A stretch of 11,685 nucleotides of DNA from RGIG6353 sp964558655 (GTDB lineage Bacteria > Bacillota > Clostridia > Oscillospirales > SIG627): contig CAZLEX010000040.1 of the NCBI GenBank assembly GCA_964558655.1, positions 1-11,685 of the forward strand. The letters are read 5' to 3'. The notes below the pieces were generated by a model. It saw nothing but the letters and a program-made list of their open reading frames with translations. It did not search any database and was not told the DNA's origin. The position numbers and the translations under genes are program-made. Shown here piece by piece: positions 1 to 5,994 of this stretch (its first letter is position 1; each line of letters starts with the position of its first letter).

Positions 1-4
1 ATAA

Positions 5-260
5 ACCGTTGAAGCGGAGATAACGGCAATGATGCCTTCACAGAGAGCCTGCGGTGCTGAGAATCAGGCAAGAAACAATTTGTCAAATGGACCGCCGAGG
101 GTGCAGTCAAACGGGTGTTTGCCCGGAGTATTCTGCAACGCATGGACGCGCGTAAGTCGTCGGGAATATGTCAGTATTCCGTAAGTGCGCATTTTTTTGC
201 GAATCAAGGTGGCACCGCGAAGTTATTCGTCCTTGACAGAATTTCTGTCAGGGATTTTTT
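5..260 (+). promoter_or_regulatory. Tryptophan-specific T-box leader (tRNA-sensing riboswitch)
   Basis: This leader RNA should sense uncharged tRNA-Trp and control trpB by transcription antitermination. The conserved T-box core AGGTGGCACCGCG lies at 207-219. An AGAGAG element at about 42-47 is followed by the apical GCCTG/CAGGC stem (48-52 with 64-68). The specifier region reads AAATGGACC, giving the Trp codon TGG at 88-90 followed by the usual purine (A91). The segments 14-17 (GCGG) and 92-95 (CCGC) can close the specifier loop. The acceptor-pairing bases TGGC (210-213) match a tRNA ending GCCA, as expected because bacterial tRNA-Trp usually has discriminator G73. A probable stem III is GGAATA/TATTCC at about 170-180. 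CAAGG (205-209) can pair with CCTTG (231-235), which is also part of the terminator arm, so the two folds exclude each other. The promoter lies outside the window or very near its left edge, so the 5' end is approximate. Confidence 0.93.
230..260 (+). terminator. T-box regulated intrinsic terminator
   Basis: The 11-bp stem pairs 230-240 with 244-254, includes one G-U pair and has a 3-base loop. It is followed by six T residues at 255-260. Its 5' arm shares bases 231-235 with the predicted antiterminator helix. That makes it the switchable OFF structure of the T-box upstream of trpB. Confidence 0.92.
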
Positions 261-279
261 GTTTAAGGAGATTTGTGTA

Positions 280-321
280 ATGTTTTTGCTAACGAAACGA
301 TGGCGTAAAACAAAATTATAA
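280..321 (+). CDS. Possible 13-residue leader peptide containing one Trp
   Basis: A short open frame begins at ATG 280-282, nine bases after AAGGAG (265-270), and ends with TAA at 319-321. It lies just past the T-box terminator and 44 bases before trpB. The predicted product is MFLLTKRWRKTKL, a basic 13-mer with a single Trp codon (TGG 301-303). A Shine-Dalgarno site at a workable distance and a Trp codon in front of a Trp gene are suggestive. However, one Trp codon is little for classical attenuation, and I see no second hairpin and T-tract between it and trpB. It may equally be a chance frame or the remnant of a lost first gene. The TATAAT at 317-322 overlaps the stop codon but has no convincing -35 partner. 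Confidence 0.3.
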   Translation: MFLLTKRWRKTKL

Positions 322-365
322 TACGCTTAACAAATAAAAATTAATTTATTTTCGGAGGAAAAGCA

Positions 366-1583
366 ATGAAATACAATAATGTTGATTTTGATACCTATTT
401 TAAAAATTATCCCGATGAAAAAGGCTATTTCGGGAAATACGGCGGTGCATATGTATCCGACGAATTGAAAAAAGCAATGAATGAAATTACCGAAGCTTAC
501 TTTACCATCTGTAAATCTTCAAAGTTCATAAGTGAGCTCAGACGCATAAGACGGGAATTTCAAGGCAGACCTACACCCATTTCATATTTGGAAAGACTTT
601 CCGGTCAAATCGGCAATGTACAGCTTTATGTAAAGCGTGAAGACCTCAATCACACAGGTGCTCATAAACTCAATCACTGTATGGGAGAAGCTTTGCTTGC
701 AAAATACATGGGAAAGAAAAAAGTTATAGCCGAAACAGGTGCAGGTCAGCACGGAGTCGCTCTTGCGACGGCGGCAGCATACTTTGGACTTGAATGTGAT
801 ATTTATATGGGCAGTGTTGACATTAAAAAACAGGCTCCGAATGTTGCACGAATGAAAATACTCGGAGCAAATGTAATTGAAGTAACACACGGACTTGCAA
901 CCCTGAAAGAAGCGGTAGATGCGGCTTTCGAAGCCTATGCAAAAGAATACGACACGGCGATTTACTGCATCGGATCCGTACTCGGTCCTCACCCTTTTCC
1001 GATGATGGTGCGTGATTTTCAAAGCGTTGTCGGAATCGAAGCGAGAGAACAGTTTGTGGGAATGACTGGGGAACTTCCCGACGCTATCGTTGCGTGTGTC
1101 GGCGGAGGTTCCAACGCCGCAGGCTTTTTCGCGGGATTTCTTAACGATCCGGTAGACATTTACGGCATTGAACCTCTCGGACGGGGACCTAAACTCGGTG
1201 ACCATGCGGCGAGTTTGAAATACGGCACAGAGGGAATAATGCACGGTTTCAACAGCATCATGCTTAAAGACGAAAACGGAGAACCTGCCCCGGTTTACTC
1301 GGTTGCCAGCGGATTGGATTATCCCTCATCGGGTCCGGAACACGCTTTTCTGCGTGATCTCGGCCGTGTAAAATACGATGTTGTAGACGACGAAGAAACA
1401 GTTGACGCTTTCTTCCGTCTCTCGCGTCTTGAGGGAATAATTCCCGCAATCGAAAGTGCCCATGCCGTCGCTTACGGAATAAAACTCGCAAAGAAACTCG
1501 GCAAAGGATCGGTTCTTATCAATCTCTCCGGCAGAGGAGATAAAGACATGGACTACATAATCGAAAAATACGGTGTGAGATAA
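366..1583 (+). CDS. trpB: Tryptophan synthase beta chain (stand-alone TrpB)
   Basis: This PLP enzyme condenses indole with L-serine to give L-tryptophan. The 405-residue product has the usual length and motifs. The FGKYGGAYV start is at 22-30 and RPTP at 68-71. HTGAHK at 96-101 carries the Schiff-base Lys101, and ETGAGQHG at 123-130 carries the catalytic Glu. The PLP-phosphate loop GGGSN is at 246-250, GLDYP at 316-320 and LSGRGDKD at 387-394. The sequence resembles the TrpB1 type more than the longer TrpB2 type. The start is fixed by GGAGGA at 354-359, six bases before the ATG. Upstream is a Trp-specific T-box, which strongly supports the assignment. No trpA, trpC, trpD or trpE is adjacent, and a terminator follows at once, so this copy probably works with indole from elsewhere or with a TrpA encoded at another locus. 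That physiological role is inference. Confidence 0.95.
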   Translation: MKYNNVDFDTYFKNYPDEKGYFGKYGGAYVSDELKKAMNEITEAYFTICKSSKFISELRRIRREFQGRPTPISYLERLSGQIGNVQLYVKREDLNHTGAHKLNHCMGEALLAKYMGKKKVIAETGAGQHGVALATAAAYFGLECDIYMGSVDIKKQAPNVARMKILGANVIEVTHGLATLKEAVDAAFEAYAKEYDTAIYCIGSVLGPHPFPMMVRDFQSVVGIEAREQFVGMTGELPDAIVACVGGGSNAAGFFAGFLNDPVDIYGIEPLGRGPKLGDHAASLKYGTEGIMHGFNSIMLKDENGEPAPVYSVASGLDYPSSGPEHAFLRDLGRVKYDVVDDEETVDAFFRLSRLEGIIPAIESAHAVAYGIKLAKKLGKGSVLINLSGRGDKDMDYIIEKYGVR

Positions 1584-1617
1584 AACATCTTTAAACAGCA
1601 AGCAATATTTCAGAAAA

Positions 1618-1656
1618 ATGCCGCACAAAATTCAAAAATTTGTGCGGCATAATTTT
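1618..1656. terminator. Bidirectional terminator between trpB and rubrerythrin
   Basis: A perfect 12-bp inverted repeat pairs ATGCCGCACAAA (1618-1629) with 1639-1650 around a nine-base loop. It is flanked by T-rich sequence on the + side (1651-1656) and, read on the - strand, by the complement of AAAAA at 1613-1618. It lies between two convergent genes and can serve both. Confidence 0.88.
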
Positions 1657-1666
1657 AAAAATAAGT

Positions 1667-2200
1667 TCAGTAATTTTCACAGAAAAGTTGAAAATACGCT
1701 TGCGAATGTTCGCATACAGGGCATTTAACCGGTGCACTTTTTCCGATAAATATGTGCCCGCAATTACCGCATTGCCATATTCTGTCCTCTCCTCTTGAAA
1801 AAACAAGACCGTCTTCAACATTTTTCAAAAGTTTAAGAAAACGCTCTTCATGATGTTTTTCTATTTCACCGACAGCTTCAAAAAGATAAGCTATCCTGTC
1901 AAATCCTTCTTCTTTTGCTTGGCGGGCAAATTCCGAATACATTATACTCCATTCGTAATTTTCACCGTTTGCCGCTTCTTTTAAATTCTGTGTAGTATCC
2001 CCCAATCCTTCAAGCAGTTTAAACCACATTTCAGCGTGTTCTTTTTCGTTTTTCGCCGTCAGTTCAAAAATATCGGCTATCTGCTCATATCCGTCCTTTC
2101 TGGCACGGGAAGCAAAAAAGTTGTACTTATTTCTCGCCTGACTTTCTCCCGCAAATGCCGTTTCAAGATTTTTTCTGGTTTTACTCGATTCAAAATCCAT
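1667..2200 (-). CDS. rbr: Rubrerythrin
   Basis: Rubrerythrins are non-haem diiron proteins of anaerobes that reduce hydrogen peroxide, taking electrons through their rubredoxin-like domain. The 177-residue protein has an N-terminal four-helix diiron domain. Candidate ligands by comparison with Desulfovibrio rubrerythrin are Glu19 (in AGES), Glu52/His55 (ExxH), Glu80 and Glu83 (GENYE), and Glu114/His117 (ExxH). The C-terminal rubredoxin-like domain has CGNC (144-147) and CPVC (160-163), the four iron-binding cysteines. All expected ligands appear present and the length is normal, so it should be functional and cytoplasmic. A strong AAGGAGGG ribosome binding site precedes the ATG. The gene is monocistronic, convergent with trpB and divergent from the ACT/DUF711 pair. 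I could not identify a convincing PerR operator or full -35/-10 pair in the 154-base upstream gap. Confidence 0.96.
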   Translation of the reverse strand: MDFESSKTRKNLETAFAGESQARNKYNFFASRARKDGYEQIADIFELTAKNEKEHAEMWFKLLEGLGDTTQNLKEAANGENYEWSIMYSEFARQAKEEGFDRIAYLFEAVGEIEKHHEERFLKLLKNVEDGLVFSRGEDRIWQCGNCGHIFIGKSAPVKCPVCEHSQAYFQLFCENY

Positions 2201-2302
2201 ATTCCACCCTCCTTATTCTCTTTATATTATGCGTAAATGTCGATTTTTTACACATATAAACATTCCGTTTTTTAAAAGCCTTCAAAAAGCTCGTTCAAAG
2301 TG

Positions 2303-2331
2303 TTGATTTTTTTTTAAATGTCTGTTAGAAT
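2303..2331 (+). promoter_or_regulatory. Sigma-A promoter of the ACT/DUF711 pair
   Basis: The -35 hexamer is TTGATT (2303-2308) and the -10 is TAGAAT (2326-2331), with the ideal 17-base spacing. TG at 2323-2324 makes it an extended -10. Transcription would begin near 2338, giving a leader too short for a riboswitch before the ATG at 2355. Confidence 0.75.
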
Positions 2332-2354
2332 ATAAAAAAACAAAGGAGAGAAAA

Positions 2355-2624
2355 ATGAAAGCAATAGTTACGGTAATAGGGCGTGATAAACCCGGAATAA
2401 TAGCACGGGTAAGTACACTGCTCGCAGAAAACAATATAAATATCGAGGATATTTCACAAACTGTTATGCAAGGCTTTTTCACCATGGTAATGCTGGTAAA
2501 TGTCGATAACAGTATTCTTCCTTTTGACTCTTTCGTAAGCGTTATGAAAACTCTCGGAGATGAAATAGGCGTGGAAATTTACACTCAGCACGAGGATATA
2601 TTCAACACAATGCATAAAATATGA
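2355..2624 (+). CDS. Small ACT-domain protein (UPF0237 family)
   Basis: The 89-residue product is essentially one ACT domain, the small fold that usually binds amino acids and regulates a partner. The start MKAIVTVIGRDKPGI contains the typical first strand and the turn DKPGI (11-15), where ACT ligands normally bind. A second half rich in hydrophobic strands follows at about 33-50 and 71-77. There is no catalytic domain and no DNA-binding domain. AAAGGAG at 2342-2348 sets the start. It is followed after seven bases by a DUF711/UPF0210 gene, the same pairing seen in streptococci (UPF0237 next to UPF0210). By inference it is an amino-acid-sensing or regulatory subunit for that partner. The ligand is unknown. 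Confidence 0.9.
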   Translation: MKAIVTVIGRDKPGIIARVSTLLAENNINIEDISQTVMQGFFTMVMLVNVDNSILPFDSFVSVMKTLGDEIGVEIYTQHEDIFNTMHKI

Positions 2625-2631
2625 GGAAAAA

Positions 2632-3987
2632 ATGATTAATAACAGAGAAATACTTGAAACAATAAATATGGTAAAGAAAGAGCACTTTGATGTTCGTACC
2701 ATAACAATGGGCATATCCCTTTTGGACTGTATAAGAGCCACAGCTTCAGCTACGGCAGATGCGGTATACGACAAGATTTCACACCGTGCCGAAAAAATTG
2801 TCAAAGTGGGTGAAACTCTTTCTCAAAAATACGGAGTTCCGATTGTAAACAAGCGTATATCCGTAACTCCGGCAAGTCTCATTTCCGCCACATTTCCGGG
2901 AAAAGAAATTATTTTGGCAAAAGCACTTGATAAAGCGGCAAAAACCGTTGGCGTTGATTTTCTCGGCGGATATTCGGCTCTTGTTCACAAAAGCATGACA
3001 CCTTTTGAAGAAAGTTTTATACGCTCGATTCCGGAAGCACTTGCAGTAACGGATAAAATGTGTTCATCGGTCAATGTAGGTTCTACCCGCTCCGGAATCA
3101 ATTTAGATGCCGTCGCACTTATGGGAAGAATAATCAAAGAAACTTCCGAAAAGACGGCGGACCGTGACGGTTTCGGCTGTGCAAAACTTGTGGTTTTTTG
3201 TAATGCGGTAGAGGATAATCCTTTTATGGCAGGTGCCTTTCACGGCATAGGGGAAGCCGATACGGTAATAAATGTCGGAGTTTCGGGACCTGGTGTAGTG
3301 CACCACGCAATAAAAGAATTTCCCGACGCAAACATAACGGAACTTGCGGAAATAATAAAAAAGACAGCCTTCAAAATTACCCGTGTAGGACAACTTATTG
3401 CAGCCGAAGCAAGCAATATGCTTTCCGCAGAACTTGGAATTGTAGACCTTTCACTCGCTCCCACTCCGGCGGTCGGTGACAGTGTTGCTCACATTCTCGA
3501 AGAAATAGGACTTGAAAAAGTAGGCGGACACGGAACAACTGCCGCTCTCGCAATACTGAATGACGCCGTTAAAAAAGGCGGCGTCATGGCAAGCTCAAGA
3601 GTAGGCGGACTTTCGGGAGCATTTATCCCGGTAAGCGAAGATATAGGCATGATAAATGCGGTAGCTGAAGGAATACTTACATTATCAAAACTTGAAGCAA
3701 TGACAGCGGTATGCAGTGTCGGAATAGATATGGTTGCAATACCCGGTTCAACAAGCGATTCGACAATATCGGCTCTTATTGCCGATGAAATGGCAATCGG
3801 TATGGTCAATAACAAAACTACCGCCGTAAGAGTTATTCCGGTCCCGAATAAAAAAGTAGGCGAATCCGTTGAGTTTGGCGGACTTCTCGGCAGAGCACCG
3901 ATTATGCCGGTTATTGAAACATCAGCTGAAAAATTTATAAATCGCGGAGGACTTATCCCCGCACCTATTCACGGTAACAAAAACTGA
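2632..3987 (+). CDS. DUF711 / UPF0210 family protein
   Basis: The 451-residue product matches the UPF0210 (DUF711) family in length and in its N-terminal pattern, including INNREILETI, RTITMGISLLDC (22-33) and the NKRISVTP segment (73-80). Glycine-rich conserved stretches follow, such as GVSGPGVVHHAI and GGHGTTAALAIL. The family is annotated as related in fold to pyruvate formate-lyase, but no reaction is established. I see no clear glycyl-radical loop, signal peptide or membrane segment, so a cytoplasmic location is expected. The gene uses GAGGA overlapping the upstream TGA, with ATG seven bases after that stop. This implies translational coupling with the ACT protein, and together they look like a catalytic or binding subunit plus a regulatory subunit. 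A strong terminator follows directly. Family assignment is firm and function is unknown. Confidence 0.92.
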   Translation: MINNREILETINMVKKEHFDVRTITMGISLLDCIRATASATADAVYDKISHRAEKIVKVGETLSQKYGVPIVNKRISVTPASLISATFPGKEIILAKALDKAAKTVGVDFLGGYSALVHKSMTPFEESFIRSIPEALAVTDKMCSSVNVGSTRSGINLDAVALMGRIIKETSEKTADRDGFGCAKLVVFCNAVEDNPFMAGAFHGIGEADTVINVGVSGPGVVHHAIKEFPDANITELAEIIKKTAFKITRVGQLIAAEASNMLSAELGIVDLSLAPTPAVGDSVAHILEEIGLEKVGGHGTTAALAILNDAVKKGGVMASSRVGGLSGAFIPVSEDIGMINAVAEGILTLSKLEAMTAVCSVGIDMVAIPGSTSDSTISALIADEMAIGMVNNKTTAVRVIPVPNKKVGESVEFGGLLGRAPIMPVIETSAEKFINRGGLIPAPIHGNKN

Positions 3988-4025
3988 AAAAAATCTCCGT
4001 ATTTCAGATATACGGAGATTTTTTA
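3988..4025. terminator. Bidirectional terminator after the DUF711 gene
   Basis: An 11-bp stem (3992-4002 with 4010-4020) has a seven-base loop and is extended by flanking A and T runs to about 15 bp. T-tracts lie on both strands. It ends the ACT/DUF711 transcript and could also stop the converging SPFH/TPM operon. Confidence 0.92.
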
Positions 4026-4090
4026 TTGTCCATAGCTAAAGCCTTTTATCCACCGGCAAAGCAAGTGGTTGTCATACGAATACAAAGAGT
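4026..4090. other. Short gap between two terminators, with a weak inverted repeat
   Basis: The stretch between the terminators at 3988-4025 and 4091-4119 holds no gene. It includes CCACCGGCAAAGCAAGTGG at 4051-4069, an imperfect palindrome (CCAC/GTGG arms with inner GC/GC). I see no promoter. It may be a relic or part of a small transcript. Confidence 0.35.
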
Positions 4091-4119
4091 ACGGAAGCAA
4101 AACGCTTCCGTGCTTTTTT
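4091..4119 (+). terminator. Second, separate + strand terminator
   Basis: The perfect 8-bp stem ACGGAAGC/GCTTCCGT (4091-4098 with 4104-4111) has a five-base loop and is followed by GCTTTTTT. The T-tract is on the + strand only, yet the nearest genes on both sides are already served by the terminator at 3988-4025. See the findings for the idea of a small transcript between the two. Confidence 0.7.
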
Positions 4120-4147
4120 AAACCGACATATTTTCAATCGGGGCATA

Positions 4148-4894
4148 TCAAAATCTTCCGCTTCGCCCACTTCTTGAATGACTGCTTGAATGGCTGTGCG
4201 AAGAAGAGGATTCCGTTTTTCGCGGTGTACGCGTAACATTACGCCACAAAAACTTTTCATAACCGCAAGTCACATTCAGGCTGCCGCTTTTCACATATTC
4301 TTCGGCATTAGTCCTGCTTCTCACACTTTTAAGCTTTGATTTCATGACGCATACCGTCACGAAACCTATAATCAGTCCCAAAACAACGGATATCAAAATG
4401 CAATCGCCGACGGTCATATTATCATTTTCAAAATTTCCATTATCCCGATATTTTTTCACGGCTCTTTCACATTCCCGCGAAAAACACTCAAAAGCGTCGG
4501 AATACCTGCCTTCAGATAAATAACCAACCAAATCTTCCTCTATGTCGTCAAGAACGGAAGATGTAAAAATATCGTCTGCAATACCGTTTACCGAAAAGGC
4601 GTACATTCTCGAAACGGTGCTTACCATCAGCAAAATTCCGTCATCGCCGAAATCACCGCTGTCATAGAAAGAATGAGCCTTTTTTTGAAAAATCGCTTCG
4701 CTGTCTTCGTCGTCTGCGGCAGTAACGATTATTACCGAAATATCATAATCGGAATAAATTTCCGAAAGCTCTTCATTAAGTCTTTCCGACTGCGAATCGG
4801 TGAGAAGTTCTTCTGCGTCGTAAACAAACGGTGCCGAAAAACATATAGGTGCCATGACAAAAAGCAGAACGAGAGTAAACACTAACTTTTTCAT
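4148..4894 (-). CDS. TPM-domain membrane protein (YdjH-like)
   Basis: The 248-residue protein has an N-terminal signal peptide (1-20, cleavage plausible after CFSA). An extracytoplasmic TPM domain follows at about 22-150, including the family's DDGILLM motif at 84-90. One membrane helix lies at about 164-184, then a cytoplasmic tail ending in a low-complexity Ser/His/Arg stretch (229-248). Such Ser/His/Gly-rich C-termini are common in this family. TPM domains occur in YgcG-type proteins and in plant thylakoid proteins; acid phosphatase activity was reported for a plant member, but the bacterial role is unclear. GAGGTGA overlaps the upstream stop codon and sets the start. It is the last gene of the three-gene operon, nine bases after the zinc-ribbon gene. 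By analogy with B. subtilis YdjH, it probably anchors the SPFH protein together with the YdjG-like protein. Confidence 0.9.
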   Translation of the reverse strand: MKKLVFTLVLLFVMAPICFSAPFVYDAEELLTDSQSERLNEELSEIYSDYDISVIIVTAADDEDSEAIFQKKAHSFYDSGDFGDDGILLMVSTVSRMYAFSVNGIADDIFTSSVLDDIEEDLVGYLSEGRYSDAFECFSRECERAVKKYRDNGNFENDNMTVGDCILISVVLGLIIGFVTVCVMKSKLKSVRSRTNAEEYVKSGSLNVTCGYEKFLWRNVTRTPRKTESSSSHSHSSSHSRSGRSGRF

Positions 4895-4903
4895 ACTTTC
4901 ACC

Positions 4904-5980
4904 TCACCATATAAACAGAATGAGTGACAGTAAAAAAGCTATTGCCGATGAGACGGCGGAAACTCCCAAAAACCAACGCCACCAAGCTTTTCTGTCAAGA
5001 GGCAAATCTCCGACGAACTTTCCCGTCTGACCGTTCATTGCAAATGTATATGTATTTCCCTGCCAAACGGTATTCAAGAGCCATACGGGAAAAAGCGTAT
5101 ATCTCGCCCGTGCGTTTTCGAGTTTTATACTTGACGATTCGGTTTGAACGCTCGAATATCCCGTAACCGTTGCTCTGAAAGCGTTCTCTGTACTCGTCTT
5201 AACGCGTTCGTTTGCACGCGTTTCGCACTCTTTTGAATCCACATCATACTTATCGGCAAGAAATCCGGGCAAATAAGCGGTACTGAAATCACGGGCTTCG
5301 GAAATTATGAACGGTTCGATGGATTCCGTTATATCGTTATCGAGCTTTGACGAGCCGTCTACCGGAATGTTTTCAAAAGAGATATCACCGCCGCGTACCA
5401 CACGGTAATGACTTGTTTCGGTGTAATTGTATCTGGAGTCGCACCACACACGCGTTTTCGTTGCCTTATAGCTTATGTTTGCTTTAGCGGTGGTGTCGTA
5501 TATCCAAAACGGAACATAAACTCCCTTTATATTCGTTATTCTGTTTTCGTCACGAAAGAGAGGAGGGACAAGTTTTTTTGATGAAATATGTTTTTTTAAA
5601 GCGTCTTGTGCTTGTTTTTTATTTAACTTAAACGGAATTATCAAATCCGGTTTAAGCTCGCCGTGTACCCGTCCGTTTTCGATGACGGGACTGCCGCACC
5701 AGGGACAAAATGTCGCGACGGTATTTTCGTCGGTAATAATTTCTCCCCCGCAAGACTCACATATCCACGAACAGATACCGTCAGCATCGGAATCTTCCCA
5801 TTTTGCGTGAGTCTTTAAGTCCCACTCCATAGAGTCGGGTTCGTCACATTCGGGTGCTGTTCCGAATACATCTATATCGAATTCGGTATCGCACCACGGA
5901 CACTTAATTTTTTGCAGCTGCGGATTAAATTCAACCGAACCGCCGCAAGAGGGGCATTTATATTCTTGAGTTACAGGCAT
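4904..5980 (-). CDS. Zinc-ribbon membrane protein (YdjG-like, TFIIB-type zinc ribbon)
   Basis: The 358-residue product starts with two zinc ribbons. The first uses CPSC and CPWC (Cys9, 12, 27, 30). The second uses CESC and CPWC (Cys74, 77, 92, 95). A long soluble region follows, with the family segment LIIPFKLNKKQA (113-124) and VYVPFWIYD (154-162). A single hydrophobic C-terminal helix (about 337-357) would anchor it to the membrane. This matches proteins annotated as TFIIB-type zinc-ribbon-containing and B. subtilis YdjG. Despite that name there is no reason to assign a transcription role. GGAGGAACTGT precedes the ATG, 14 bases after the SPFH gene ends. Its place between an SPFH gene and a TPM gene suggests it forms part of the membrane anchor for the SPFH protein. 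Confidence 0.88.
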   Translation of the reverse strand: MPVTQEYKCPSCGGSVEFNPQLQKIKCPWCDTEFDIDVFGTAPECDEPDSMEWDLKTHAKWEDSDADGICSWICESCGGEIITDENTVATFCPWCGSPVIENGRVHGELKPDLIIPFKLNKKQAQDALKKHISSKKLVPPLFRDENRITNIKGVYVPFWIYDTTAKANISYKATKTRVWCDSRYNYTETSHYRVVRGGDISFENIPVDGSSKLDNDITESIEPFIISEARDFSTAYLPGFLADKYDVDSKECETRANERVKTSTENAFRATVTGYSSVQTESSSIKLENARARYTLFPVWLLNTVWQGNTYTFAMNGQTGKFVGDLPLDRKAWWRWFLGVSAVSSAIAFLLSLILFIW

Positions 5981-5994
5981 ACAGTTCCTCCGAA

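Noticed and set aside
115..321. 68-residue open frame on the + strand across the T-box
   Set aside because: Its upstream part runs through the T-box stems and the terminator. Only the last 13 codons have a ribosome binding site, and those are listed separately as a weak candidate.
582..1244. 220-residue open frame antisense to trpB
   Set aside because: It mirrors the coding bias of trpB, has no recognisable domain and is rich in Cys, Phe and Arg as expected of a shadow frame.
2201..2302. PerR operator or sigma-A promoter for rubrerythrin
   Set aside because: AT-rich words such as CATAAT and TATAAA occur, but none pairs with a -35 at 16-18 bases, and no good match to the PerR palindrome is visible.
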